The notes beneath the pieces were generated by a model, which was not told where the DNA came from, did not search any database, and saw only the letters and a program-made list of their open reading frames with translations. Positions 26,401 through 34,494 of a DNA stretch of 64,000 bases are shown one piece after another. The translations under genes were made by a program, and so were the position numbers. Origin of the DNA: Mesobacillus subterraneus. Lineage in GTDB: Bacteria > Bacillota > Bacilli > Bacillales > Cytobacillaceae. Every line of letters starts with the position of its first letter. The stretch's first letter is position 1. The stretch spans positions 1 through 64,000 of the forward strand of contig NZ_RSFW01000026.1 in the NCBI RefSeq assembly GCF_003937825.1. Direction: 5' to 3'.

Positions 26401-27846
26401 ATGAATGAACATTTCAGAGTGGAAAAAGATTTTTTAGGTGAAAAATTGATTCCAAAGGATGCATATTATGGTGTCCAAACAGCACGTGCCATTGAAAACT
26501 TCCCCATTACAGGATCCCGGATTGATGACTCTCTCATCAAAGCCATGGCAATCGTAAAAAAGGCGGCAGCCCTTGCGAATGCCGATACTAGCCAACTCAA
26601 CAGGAAGCTGGCAGAGGTGATTGCCTTGGCCGCAGATGAGGTAATCAGTGGGAAACTCCATGATCAATTCATCGTGGACCCGATTCAAGGCGGCGCTGGC
26701 ACTTCCATCAATATGAATACCAATGAAGTGATAGCGAACAGAGCACTTGAACTGCTCGGTGAAGAAAAGGGAAACTATAAAATCATCAGCCCCAATTCCC
26801 ATGTGAACATGTCTCAATCTACTAATGATTCTTTTCCAACCGCCATCCATTTATCAACATTGGCTACATTGGAGAGTTTGCTTGTGGTAATGGAAGAGCT
26901 TCACGAAGAATTTATGTCAAAGGCAAAAGAGTTTGAGGGAGTCATAAAAATGGGCCGGACGCATCTTCAGGATGCTGTTCCAATTCGACTCGGACAGGAA
27001 TTTGCTGCTTATGCAAGAGTGCTAAAAAGAGATATTAAGAGAATCAAGGCTACAAGAGACCATCTATATGAAGTGAATATGGGAGCAACCGCCGTAGGTA
27101 CGGGGTTGAACGCGGACCCTGTATACATTGAGAAGGCTGTGGGCTATCTCATCCAATTCAGCGGCTTGCCATTAACAGGATCAGAAAATTTAGTGGACGG
27201 TACCCAGAATACAGATTGCTATATTGAAGTCTCGGCAGCCTTAAAGGTCTGTATGTTGAACATGTCAAAGGTGGCCAATGATTTAAGGATGATGACATCT
27301 GGACCGCGCTGTGGCTTCGGAGAGATCAATTTGCCTGCGCGTCAACCCGGTTCATCCATAATGCCAGGCAAAGTCAATCCTGTTATGGCAGAGGTTCTGA
27401 ATCAGAGTGCCTTCCAGGTTGTCGGCAATGACTTAACCATCAGTATGGCTTCAGAAGCTGGACAATTTGAATTGAATGTAATGGAGCCGGTTATCGTATT
27501 CAACCTCTTGCAATCCATTAAAATCATGACGAATGTCTTCGCAGTTTTCCGCGAATATTGTCTGAGCGGTGTCACGGCGAATACAGATACACTGGAAGCG
27601 TACGTGAATAATAGTGTTGGAGTCATAACAGCCATCAACCCGCATGTCGGTTATGAAATGGCGGCTTCTATTGCACGGGAAGCAATTACGGGTAATAGAC
27701 CTGTCCGTGACATCGTTTTAGAACGGGGAGTGTTATCGAAGGAGGACCTAGACCTTATTCTCAATCCATTCGAGATGACTCATCCGGGCATTGCAGGCAA
27801 AGAATTGATGGCCAGAAAAGAGGAAAGAGAAATCCTGTTTGTATAA
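26401..27846 (+). CDS. aspA: Aspartate ammonia-lyase
   Basis: Deaminates L-aspartate to fumarate and ammonia. The start is ATG 26401 (MNEHFRVEKDFLGEK), with GGAG 9 nt upstream; earlier in-frame starts overlap that site. 481 aa, slightly longer than the usual 470. The aspartase/fumarase signature GSSIMPGKVNP lies near residue 318, with TNDSFPTA and GRTHLQDAVPIRLGQEF as further active-site segments. The aspartase-specific start (PKDAYYGVQTARAIENFPI) favours aspartase over fumarase. It sits between the C4-dicarboxylate transporter and the succinate dehydrogenase/fumarate reductase genes, supplying fumarate as electron acceptor or TCA intermediate. Confidence 0.92.
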   Translation: MNEHFRVEKDFLGEKLIPKDAYYGVQTARAIENFPITGSRIDDSLIKAMAIVKKAAALANADTSQLNRKLAEVIALAADEVISGKLHDQFIVDPIQGGAGTSINMNTNEVIANRALELLGEEKGNYKIISPNSHVNMSQSTNDSFPTAIHLSTLATLESLLVVMEELHEEFMSKAKEFEGVIKMGRTHLQDAVPIRLGQEFAAYARVLKRDIKRIKATRDHLYEVNMGATAVGTGLNADPVYIEKAVGYLIQFSGLPLTGSENLVDGTQNTDCYIEVSAALKVCMLNMSKVANDLRMMTSGPRCGFGEINLPARQPGSSIMPGKVNPVMAEVLNQSAFQVVGNDLTISMASEAGQFELNVMEPVIVFNLLQSIKIMTNVFAVFREYCLSGVTANTDTLEAYVNNSVGVITAINPHVGYEMAASIAREAITGNRPVRDIVLERGVLSKEDLDLILNPFEMTHPGIAGKELMARKEEREILFV

Positions 27847-27876
27847 AACAATCTGCAGGTAAGGAGAGAGTTTTTA

Positions 27877-28491
27877 ATGGAGCTAAGAAAGAATCAGCAT
27901 CTTTATCGTAAGTTACACTCGCTGTCAGGAATCATTCCGGTTGGGGTGTTCTTGACGGTTCATCTATTTGTGAATTATACAGCGACATGGGGACAGGAGG
28001 CTTATAATACGGCGGCAGGAATCATGGTTAATCTGCCTTTTAAATACTTCCTTGAAGCTTTCATTATTTTTATACCTATGTACTTCCATGCAATATACGG
28101 GATTTACATTGCCTTTCAGGCTAAGAACAATGTTGGCAGGTATGGATATACACGGAATTGGAAGTTCTTGTTGCAAAGGATCACGGGTGTCATTACCTTT
28201 ATTTTTGTGACATGGCATATCTGGGAAACGAAAATTCAGGTAGAGTTTTTTGGGGTAGATGCGAACTATCATTTGATGGCCAATATTGTCGATAACCCGA
28301 TTTCTTTAATTTTTTACATCATTGGCATTGTTTCAGCAGTATATCATTTCGCGAATGGAATCTGGACATTCCTGATTACATGGGGCATAACTGTTTCACC
28401 AAAATCACAGAAGGTTTCTGCATACATTACACTTGGGCTGTTTGTCGTACTGTCCATAATTGGAGTACGTGCAATCTTGGCATTTGCTTAA
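27877..28491 (+). CDS. sdhC: Succinate dehydrogenase/fumarate reductase cytochrome b558 subunit
   Basis: Membrane anchor that binds haem b and reacts with menaquinone. 204 aa from ATG 27877 (AAGGAGAG upstream). Five membrane helices are visible. Conserved haem-ligand candidates are in KLHSLSG, VHLFVN, YFHAIYG, TWHIWE and VYHFANG, the di-haem pattern of the Bacillus type. It starts the sdhCAB group 30 bp after aspA and probably shares its transcript. Linkage to aspA and dcu suggests work as a fumarate reductase under low oxygen, but the sequence alone cannot set direction. Confidence 0.9.
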   Translation: MELRKNQHLYRKLHSLSGIIPVGVFLTVHLFVNYTATWGQEAYNTAAGIMVNLPFKYFLEAFIIFIPMYFHAIYGIYIAFQAKNNVGRYGYTRNWKFLLQRITGVITFIFVTWHIWETKIQVEFFGVDANYHLMANIVDNPISLIFYIIGIVSAVYHFANGIWTFLITWGITVSPKSQKVSAYITLGLFVVLSIIGVRAILAFA

Positions 28492-28514
28492 TAGATGGAT
28501 AGGAGGGCATTCAT

Positions 28515-30278
28515 ATGAGTAAGGGAAGAATCGTGATCGTAGGCGGCGGGCTGGCAGGCCTGATGGCGGCAATAAAAATCGCTGAAAGGGGAACGATGGT
28601 GGACTTGTTCTCGATCGTTCCAGTGAAAAGGTCACATTCCGTTTGTGCGCAGGGTGGAATTAATGGAGCAGTCAACACAAAAGGAGAGAATGACTCCCCG
28701 TGGGAGCATTTTGATGATTCAGTTTATGGGGGGGACTTTTTAGCCAATCAGCCACCTGTAAAGGCAATGTGCGAAGCTGCCCCAAAAATCATCCATATGT
28801 TTGACCGAATGGGTGTCATGTTTAACCGGACACCTGAAGGGCTGCTTGATTTCAGGAGATTTGGCGGGACACAACATCATCGAACGGCCTTTGCGGGGGC
28901 TACTACCGGACAGCAGCTTCTTTATGCCCTGGATGAACAGGTTCGCAGTTTTGAAGCTCAAGGTCTGGTAACGAAATATGAAAATTGGGAATTTGTTTCA
29001 GCTATTCTTGATGACGCAGGCGTTTGTCGTGGAATTACAGCACAAAATCTCCGGACCATGGAGATGAAGGCATTCAGTGCCGATGCTGTCATCATTGCCA
29101 CAGGTGGGCCAGGACTGATTTTTGGCAAGTCCACGAATTCGACCATCAATACTGGGTACGCTGCAGCGCGCCTATATGAACAAGGCGCTCTGTATGCAAA
29201 TGGAGAATTCATTCAAATCCATCCTACAGCAATTCCAGGAGATGATAAAAACCGGTTAATGAGTGAATCCGCACGTGGAGAAGGGGGGCGGGTCTGGACT
29301 TATAAAGATGGAAAGCCGTGGTACTTCCTTGAAGAGAAATATCCCGCATACGGGAATTTGGTTCCCCGCGATATTGCTACCCGTGAAATATTCGATGTCT
29401 GTGTGAACCAAAAGCTTGGAATTGACGGAGAGAATAAAGTATTTCTGGATCTGTCACATATAAACTCCCGCCAGCTCGATATCAAGCTTGGAGGGATTAT
29501 GGAGATCTATGAAAAATTCATGGGGGATGACCCGCGTAAAGTTCCAATGAAAATTTTCCCTGCGGTCCATTATTCAATGGGCGGACTGTGGGTGGATTAT
29601 CAGCAAAGGACGAATATACCTGGTCTGTTTGCGGCGGGCGAATGTGATTATTCACAGCATGGAGCCAACCGTCTTGGCGCAAATTCACTCCTTTCGGCTG
29701 TCTACGGAGGCATGGTTGCCGGTCCGTCTGCCCTTGAATACGTGCTTGGATTGGATAAATCGGTCGATTCCATTTCAACCAGCTTCTTTGATCAATTTGC
29801 CAGAGAAGATAAGACCAAGTTCGAATCCATTCTCAAAATGGATGGCAAAGAGAATGCCTATCTTCTCCATAAAGAGCTTGGAGAGCTGATGACGGCAAAT
29901 GTAACAGTTGTCCGTGAAAATAAAAAGTTGAAAATGACATATGAAAAATTACATGAATTCAAAGAACGCTATCGCAACATCAACATTGAGGATACAGCAA
30001 AATGGAGCAATTCAGGAGCTTCTTTCACAAGACAGCTGGAAGGCATGATCAATTTAGCGCATGTCATTACACTCGGGGCATACCAGAGGAACGAAAGCCG
30101 TGGAGCTCATTACAAACCTGAGTTTCCCGACAGGAATGACGATGAGTGGCTGAAGACTACCATGGCGAGTTTTAACACCAATACGAAGCTGCCAGAACTT
30201 TTTTATGAGGAAGTGGATGTGTCGCTGATTGCACCAAGAAAACGTGACTACACCAAATCCAAGAAGGGAGTTAAGTAA
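28515..30278 (+). CDS. sdhA: Succinate dehydrogenase/fumarate reductase flavoprotein subunit
   Basis: Catalytic FAD subunit interconverting succinate and fumarate. 587 aa; AGGAGGGC 8 nt before ATG. The dinucleotide fold VGGGLAGL is at about 8-15. The SHSVCAQGGINGA segment holds the His that binds FAD covalently in this family. HHRTAFAGATTGQQ, EFIQIHPTAIPG, SARGEGGRVW and the capping-domain Arg in NESRGAHYKPEFPDRND are active-site segments. It is read between the cytochrome b and iron-sulfur genes. Length and wording match the Bacillus enzyme. Confidence 0.93.
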   Translation: MSKGRIVIVGGGLAGLMAAIKIAERGTMVDLFSIVPVKRSHSVCAQGGINGAVNTKGENDSPWEHFDDSVYGGDFLANQPPVKAMCEAAPKIIHMFDRMGVMFNRTPEGLLDFRRFGGTQHHRTAFAGATTGQQLLYALDEQVRSFEAQGLVTKYENWEFVSAILDDAGVCRGITAQNLRTMEMKAFSADAVIIATGGPGLIFGKSTNSTINTGYAAARLYEQGALYANGEFIQIHPTAIPGDDKNRLMSESARGEGGRVWTYKDGKPWYFLEEKYPAYGNLVPRDIATREIFDVCVNQKLGIDGENKVFLDLSHINSRQLDIKLGGIMEIYEKFMGDDPRKVPMKIFPAVHYSMGGLWVDYQQRTNIPGLFAAGECDYSQHGANRLGANSLLSAVYGGMVAGPSALEYVLGLDKSVDSISTSFFDQFAREDKTKFESILKMDGKENAYLLHKELGELMTANVTVVRENKKLKMTYEKLHEFKERYRNINIEDTAKWSNSGASFTRQLEGMINLAHVITLGAYQRNESRGAHYKPEFPDRNDDEWLKTTMASFNTNTKLPELFYEEVDVSLIAPRKRDYTKSKKGVK

Positions 30279-30280
30279 TC

Positions 30281-31036
30281 ATGCCATCTCATGACAAAAT
30301 CCATTTAATTATAAGAAGGCAAAAGGATGCAGCCTCGGCTCCTTATCATGAGGAGTTTTATGTACCATATCGTACAAATATGAATATCATTTCAGCTTTA
30401 ATGGAAGTACAAAAGCACCCTGTGAATCGAAATGGGGAAGGAACGACACCTGTCATTTGGGAGTCGGTGTGCTTGGAGGAAGTATGCGGGTCCTGTTCAA
30501 TGGTCATCAATGGCAAACCCAGACAAGCCTGCTCCACGTTAATTGACCAGCTGGAACAGCCGATCAGAATAGAACCTCTAAGCACATTCCCTGTTGTGCG
30601 GGATTTGGTGGTCGATCGACAGCGGATGTTTGACTCTTTAAAAAAGGTGAAAGCATGGATACCAATTGATGGGACACATGATTTGGGCCCAGGACCGAGG
30701 ATGGCTGAAAAAACGAGGCAATGGGCATATGAACTTTCAAAGTGCATGACTTGTGGGTGCTGTCTTGAAGCATGTCCGAACGTCAACCACCAGTCTCCAT
30801 TCATGGGGCCTGCTCCGTTATCCCAGGTGAGGTTATTCAATGCCCATCCTACTGGTGCCATGCACAAGGAAGAGCGAATAGAGGCAATCATGGGTGAAGG
30901 AGGAATCACTACATGTGGGAATTCCCAGAACTGTGTAGAGGTTTGCCCGAAAGGAATTCCGCTTACCACATCGCTCGCGCATTTAAATCGCCAAGTGACT
31001 ATCCATTCATTCAAAGCATTTTTTGGAAGCTATTAA
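30281..31036 (+). CDS. sdhB: Succinate dehydrogenase/fumarate reductase iron-sulfur subunit
   Basis: Electron conduit between flavin and quinone. 251 aa, starting 2 bp after the sdhA stop, with AAGGGAG upstream. Three cysteine groups are visible: the [2Fe-2S] set in CLEEVCGSCSMVING..QAC (about 63-86), then CMTCGCCLEACP (about 155-166) and CGNSQNCVEVCPKG (about 211-224) for the [4Fe-4S] and [3Fe-4S] clusters. It is the last gene of the dcu-aspA-sdhCAB cluster, followed by a strong terminator. Confidence 0.93.
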   Translation: MPSHDKIHLIIRRQKDAASAPYHEEFYVPYRTNMNIISALMEVQKHPVNRNGEGTTPVIWESVCLEEVCGSCSMVINGKPRQACSTLIDQLEQPIRIEPLSTFPVVRDLVVDRQRMFDSLKKVKAWIPIDGTHDLGPGPRMAEKTRQWAYELSKCMTCGCCLEACPNVNHQSPFMGPAPLSQVRLFNAHPTGAMHKEERIEAIMGEGGITTCGNSQNCVEVCPKGIPLTTSLAHLNRQVTIHSFKAFFGSY

Positions 31037-31039
31037 TGT

Positions 31040-31077
31040 AAAGGTCCGGCACATTAAAGTGTGCTGGACCTTTATTT
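31040..31077 (+). terminator. Terminator of the dcu-aspA-sdhCAB cluster
   Basis: Stem AAAGGTCCGGCACA / TGTGCTGGACCTTT (14 bp with one G-U), 6-nt loop, then TATTTAT. Confidence 0.88.
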
Positions 31078-31453
31078 ATGGCGAGAAATATGGGTTGACC
31101 GTGGGGAGTGCTGCATAGATAATTCGACCAAATAGAAAAAGCGAACCGGATCCGGTTCGCTTTCAAGTAACTTGCTACTCCACAAGATGTATATAAGTCA
31201 TCCATTATAAACTTTTGCCGCGGTAAAAATTCCACTTGATCATTTTAAACCTAAACGACGCAAGCCCTACCTCTCTTGCATCCTTACGGCTCCGAAGCCG
31301 ATCCAGTGTGAATAAGTTGTTACCAAAAAATATAAGCAGAACGCCATTATTGTTATAGTCGATGTGTTTCAAGTTACTTCTATTGGCGAAGCTTACTTAT
31401 TGTAATTCATTTTCCAGCAGATGTCAACAGCTAAAGCATGGTTTTCTTAGTCT
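31078..31453. other. Intergenic region with hairpins, no gene recognised
   Basis: It contains the 20-bp perfect palindrome GCGAACCGGATCCGGTTCGC at 31141-31160; on the minus strand this runs into TTTTTC and so looks like a leftward terminator. On the minus strand it also has CGGCT-TCGG-AGCCG (31286-31299) and GCAAG..CTTGC (31258-31280). Two copies of the near-palindrome CAAGTNACTT flank the stretch at 31164 and 31370. A leftward structured RNA ending at the 31141 hairpin is possible but unproved. Confidence 0.4.
31141..31160 (-). terminator. Perfect 20-bp palindrome, probable leftward terminator
   Basis: GCGAACCGGATCCGGTTCGC; on the minus strand it is followed by TTTTTC. It could end transcription of the SASP gene or of an unannotated RNA between 31160 and 31453. 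Confidence 0.6.
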
Positions 31454-31705
31454 TTACTGCTTACGGAGGTTTTCCTGTGCCATTCTCACAAGTTCGCGCA
31501 CCATGCCGCCGCCTAGTCTGCCTCCCACTTTTCCTGCTTCTCGTGTTGTCAGTCCGCCATTATAGCCATTTTTCAGCGGCACTCCAAGCTCCCTTGCAGT
31601 CTCGAATTTAGCATCCTCAGCTTTCATCGTACCTGCTACCTGGGCTTTCAAATCATCCAATGCTCTCCTGGCTTCTGGCACCAGGATTTTGTTTCTTCTT
31701 GCCAT
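31454..31705 (-). CDS. Alpha/beta-type small acid-soluble spore protein
   Basis: Spore DNA-binding protein that protects DNA and is degraded by the Gpr protease on germination. 83 aa from ATG 31705 with GGAGGG upstream. The family pattern is clear: an N-terminal LVPEARRALDDLKAQVA, the FETARELGV segment that carries the Gpr cleavage region, and LTTREAGKVGGRLGGGMVRELV. It is somewhat longer than the 60-75 aa typical of the major SspA/SspB, so it may be a minor member. It is monocistronic. Confidence 0.92.
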   Translation of the reverse strand: MARRNKILVPEARRALDDLKAQVAGTMKAEDAKFETARELGVPLKNGYNGGLTTREAGKVGGRLGGGMVRELVRMAQENLRKQ

Positions 31706-32105
31706 GATGATCCCTCCATGTTGGATATAAAGTTAGTATTTCTCCTGCAAGGGAAATTTATTTTTAATAAGAAAAGTTTGCTGTCTATTAAAAAAGGGTA
31801 AATATTATCGCGGTTATTTATCCTCACAGTTATTAACAGGATAAACTATGATGTTTCGAGTATTCCACAGACTTATACACATTATCCACAGAGAATAGAG
31901 GTATTGAACAAACCCAATGTATAACAAGCGATGCGGAATTTTATTAACAATATTCACATTCTTGTGGATAACTGAAAAATGAACTTTTGGTGAAGTGTAT
32001 TGTTAAGAAGAATAAAAGGGAGTATAGTAAAGATATCAAAAGTTAGTGAAAAAGTTCACAAAGAACTCCCCTTATCTAACTGATGATTATTTCTCCCGCC
32101 CCTTA
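31706..32105. other. Intergenic region with DnaA boxes, no gene recognised
   Basis: A 400-bp AT-rich gap. The DnaA-box group at 31873-31971 is the only clear content. Short frames in it lack ribosome sites and recognisable products. Confidence 0.5.
31873..31971. other. Cluster of DnaA boxes
   Basis: TTATACACA (31873-31881) abuts a perfect TTATCCACA (31882-31890). A third perfect box lies inverted as TGTGGATAA (31963-31971). A weaker TATTCCACA is at 31861. The surroundings are AT-rich. No dnaA, dnaN or other replication gene is near, so this is not oriC. Confidence 0.65.
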
Positions 32106-32153
32106 TGCAAGCAAAAAAGCAGAATCCGAATGTGGATTCTGCTTTTTGCTTGC
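32106..32153 (-). terminator. Bidirectional terminator after yfhD
   Basis: Long hairpin: TGCAAGC, A tract, GCAGAATCC / GGATTCTGC, T tract, GCTTGCA, loop GAATGT. The inner stem is followed by a T run on both strands. Confidence 0.8.
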
Positions 32154-32161
32154 ATTAAGGG

Positions 32162-32347
32162 TTACTTTCTTCGTTTCTTCGCACGCTCATCCGCTGCTTT
32201 TGATCTTGCCATTGCTTCAAGGTCGTCATGATCTGCCAGGTCTCTGTCGAATTCCACGTCGATGCCATCTGACTTCATGTTTTTAGGAACCTGAGGCAGT
32301 GATGCTTTATTGCGGTCTCGTGTTTTATGTCCATGTGCTCGTCCCAT
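32162..32347 (-). CDS. yfhD: YfhD family small spore-associated protein
   Basis: 61 aa, very polar and basic at both ends (MGRAHGHKTRDRNK, and AADERAKKRRK), with an acidic middle (GIDVEFDRDLADHDD). It matches the wording I know for YfhD, and the neighbours yfhE and yfhF confirm the locus. AAAGGGG lies 10 nt before ATG 32347. No domain with known function. Expression in the forespore is the expectation for this family and is not visible in sequence. Confidence 0.85.
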   Translation of the reverse strand: MGRAHGHKTRDRNKASLPQVPKNMKSDGIDVEFDRDLADHDDLEAMARSKAADERAKKRRK

Positions 32348-32387
32348 TCGAAAAAACCCCTTTCAAAGTAGTAAAGGCCTTTTAAAA

Positions 32388-32419
32388 TGAAAAAGTACGG
32401 AAAATTTCATTTCCGTACT
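32388..32419 (-). terminator. Terminator of yfhE
   Basis: Stem AGTACGGAAA / TTTCCGTACT, 6-nt loop, T run on the minus strand. Confidence 0.8.
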
Positions 32420-32451
32420 CATATGGTCTGTCAAAAGCGGCTTCTTAATGC

Positions 32452-32574
32452 CTAATATCTCTTTCCATTTGTGTAGCCGCCAGCTCTGTCAGCCTTCTTG
32501 AATTCATGGCTGTATGTAACTTCCTGCATGCTGGATAATGTGCTTTTTGTTTTATCCCTTTTCTTCTTGTCCAT
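32452..32574 (-). CDS. yfhE: YfhE family small protein
   Basis: A 40-aa frame from ATG 32574 to TAG at 32452. It reads MDKKKRDKTKSTLSSMQEVT and goes on with YSHEFKKADRAGGYTNGKRY, which matches the YfhE family over its whole length. AAAGGGTGG precedes the ATG. It sits between yfhF and yfhD as in B. subtilis. Function unknown; sporulation-associated by context. Confidence 0.88.
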   Translation of the reverse strand: MDKKKRDKTKSTLSSMQEVTYSHEFKKADRAGGYTNGKRY

Positions 32575-32640
32575 GGTTGCCCACCCTTTCAAAATGATTT
32601 ACTTTACCAGTATTTCCTTCTTAATCAGGATTAAACAGGA

Positions 32641-33543
32641 TTAATTGCTGAAAATGTCTTGGAGTGCGTCTCTCAGATCAGGGTAACGAAAAGGGTATCC
32701 GGCCTTTAAAAGTTTCTCAGGAAGTGCTTGCTGTCCCTCCAATACAAGGATACTCATTTCACCAAGCAGTATTTTCAATGCGAAGGAAGGGACAGGCAGC
32801 CAGTGAGGACGTTTCATGATTTGTGATAATACTTTTCCGAATTCATCCATTGTCACAGGGGAGGGAGCAGAGAAATTAACTGGTCCCTCCAAATCGGTGT
32901 TCTCAATTGCAAAAAGAACACCGCCAATGACATCCTCGATATGAATCCATGACAGCCATTGATTGCCTGAGCCAATTTTTCCGCCTGCGAACAGATTGTA
33001 AGGAAGCGCGATCCGCGGGAGTGCGCCGGCCTTCCGATCAAGGATGACTCCGAATCGGCAGAGAACGATTCTGACTCCGAGAGCTTGTGCTTCACTTGCT
33101 GCCGCTTCCCAGTGTTGGACCGTTTCAGCGAGAAAATCATGGCCGGGTGGTGATTGCTCAGTGAATTCTTCGATCGTTGAAGTTCCATAATAACCAACAG
33201 CGCTGGCATTGACCAAAACCCTTGGCTTGACCGGGAGTAATTCCATGATCTTTTTTACTTCAGAGGCTGCCTGCAATCGGCTCTCAAGGATTTTCCGTTT
33301 ATATTCATCTGTCCATCTGCTGTTGATTGTTGCGCCGGCAAGATTCACGATCGCCTCGATTCCTGCAAGCTCTTTTTCTGGCTGGTCCCCGGAATTTAAC
33401 CACTGAATGTACCTGGGGTTAGAACTGCTATTTAGGCCATTCGTATTCCTTGTTAGAATGTACACTTCATGGCCTTTTTCAATCAATTCTCTGCTCAATG
33501 CTTCTCCGACTAGACCTGTGCCTCCAGTAATGGCTATTTTCAA
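32641..33543 (-). CDS. yfhF: YfhF-like NAD(P)-binding epimerase family protein (TIGR01777 type)
   Basis: Atypical extended short-chain dehydrogenase. 300 aa from TTG 33543; GGAGGG lies 6 nt upstream and no ATG fits. The Rossmann motif GGTGLVGEAL is at about 7-16. NLAGATI and NASAVGYYG hold the active-site Ser/Tyr region. A C-terminal DUF1731-type segment (VPSFALKILLGEMSILVLEGQQALPEKLLKAGY) is typical of this family, which includes cell-division and sugar-nucleotide epimerase-like members with unknown substrates. It diverges from recX. Confidence 0.88.
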   Translation of the reverse strand: MKIAITGGTGLVGEALSRELIEKGHEVYILTRNTNGLNSSSNPRYIQWLNSGDQPEKELAGIEAIVNLAGATINSRWTDEYKRKILESRLQAASEVKKIMELLPVKPRVLVNASAVGYYGTSTIEEFTEQSPPGHDFLAETVQHWEAAASEAQALGVRIVLCRFGVILDRKAGALPRIALPYNLFAGGKIGSGNQWLSWIHIEDVIGGVLFAIENTDLEGPVNFSAPSPVTMDEFGKVLSQIMKRPHWLPVPSFALKILLGEMSILVLEGQQALPEKLLKAGYPFRYPDLRDALQDIFSN

Positions 33544-33642
33544 GGGAAACCCTCCTCAAGGATCTATCTTGTTTATATAGTACTCCTTTTCAAATGATAA
33601 ACCTCCTATGGATGTGTTAAAGTTTCAGTAGAGGTGAAAAAC

Positions 33643-34455
33643 ATGCCAGTTATCACAAAAATCTCCGTCCAAAAACATAACAAGAATCGATATAGTGTTT
33701 TTACTGACAGCGGCCGCGGGGAAGAATATGCCTTCAGTGTGGACGAGGATGTATTGATCAAATATAGTCTGAAGAAAGGTATGGAGCTGGATGACCTTTC
33801 AGTGACAGAAATGCTTTTCCAGGATGATATACGCAAGGCCTATAATACGGCCATTAATTATTTGGCCCATCGGATGCGCTCAGAAGCAGAGGTCTGGGAG
33901 TATCTGAAGAAAAAAGAAATAGCAGAACCCGTCATCAAAGAAGCCGTCCATAAATTATATGAATTCAAATTCCTGAATGATGAAGAATTTGCAAGAGCTT
34001 TTGTCCGTACAAAGTTGAATACAACGGACAAAGGAGCAGGGGTCATTCAATTGGAGCTGAAGGAAAAAGGCATCGCTCCGAACCTCATTTCCTCAGTCAT
34101 CGAAGAGGTTTCTTCTGACGATCAATTGGAAAAAGCGATTAAACTGACCGAAAAATACGCTCAAAAAAACAAAAAAGATTCTTCGAGAATCCTTAAGCAA
34201 AAAATTGAACAAATGCTGCAGCGGAAGGGATATTCGTTTTCCATCATTCGTGCAGCTATTGACGAAACTCAAATTGAAAAAGAAGAAGATGATGAAATGG
34301 ACGCCCTCCGGCTTCAGGGAGAAAAGCTTCATCATAAATACAGTAAGCTTCCTGTCCATGAATACAGACAGAAACTGAAGATGGCTCTATATCGTAAAGG
34401 CTTCCCGATGGAGATGATTGACGAATTCATTTCCGAGAAGGAGAATGAAGAATAG
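33643..34455 (+). CDS. recX: Recombination regulator RecX
   Basis: Modulates RecA filaments. The start is ATG 33643 (MPVITKISVQ); GAGGTG lies 6 nt upstream and a GTG at 33634 is inside that site. 270 aa. It is rich in charged residues and made of tandem three-helix repeats, seen in AHRMRSEAEVWEYLKKKEI, KFLNDEEFARAFVRTK and the C-terminal YRQKLKMALYRKGFPMEMI. The length is close to the 264 aa of the B. subtilis protein. The flanks (yfhF, yfhH) agree. A convergent terminator follows. Confidence 0.9.
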   Translation: MPVITKISVQKHNKNRYSVFTDSGRGEEYAFSVDEDVLIKYSLKKGMELDDLSVTEMLFQDDIRKAYNTAINYLAHRMRSEAEVWEYLKKKEIAEPVIKEAVHKLYEFKFLNDEEFARAFVRTKLNTTDKGAGVIQLELKEKGIAPNLISSVIEEVSSDDQLEKAIKLTEKYAQKNKKDSSRILKQKIEQMLQRKGYSFSIIRAAIDETQIEKEEDDEMDALRLQGEKLHHKYSKLPVHEYRQKLKMALYRKGFPMEMIDEFISEKENEE

Positions 34456-34462
34456 ATGAAAG

Positions 34463-34494
34463 AAAAGTCATGACAGAGCGTCATGACTTTTTCG
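34463..34494. terminator. Bidirectional terminator between recX and the SDR gene
   Basis: Perfect stem AAAGTCATGAC / GTCATGACTTT with a 5-nt loop, A tract before and T tract after. It overlaps the stop of the leftward SDR gene. Confidence 0.88.

Noticed and set aside
31011-31235. 74-aa open frame on the minus strand
   Set aside because: It passes through two hairpin terminators and has no ribosome site at a start codon.
31215-31324. c-di-GMP-I (GEMM) riboswitch suggested by GACGCAAGCC and AGCCG on the plus strand
   Set aside because: The consensus GACGCAAAGC is broken, the P1b hairpin is absent, and no gene lies downstream on that strand.
31873-31971. Chromosomal origin of replication
   Set aside because: Only three or four boxes and no dnaA, dnaN or rpmH nearby.
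32046-32231. 61-aa open frame upstream of yfhD
   Set aside because: It spans a strong bidirectional terminator and then runs antisense to yfhD.
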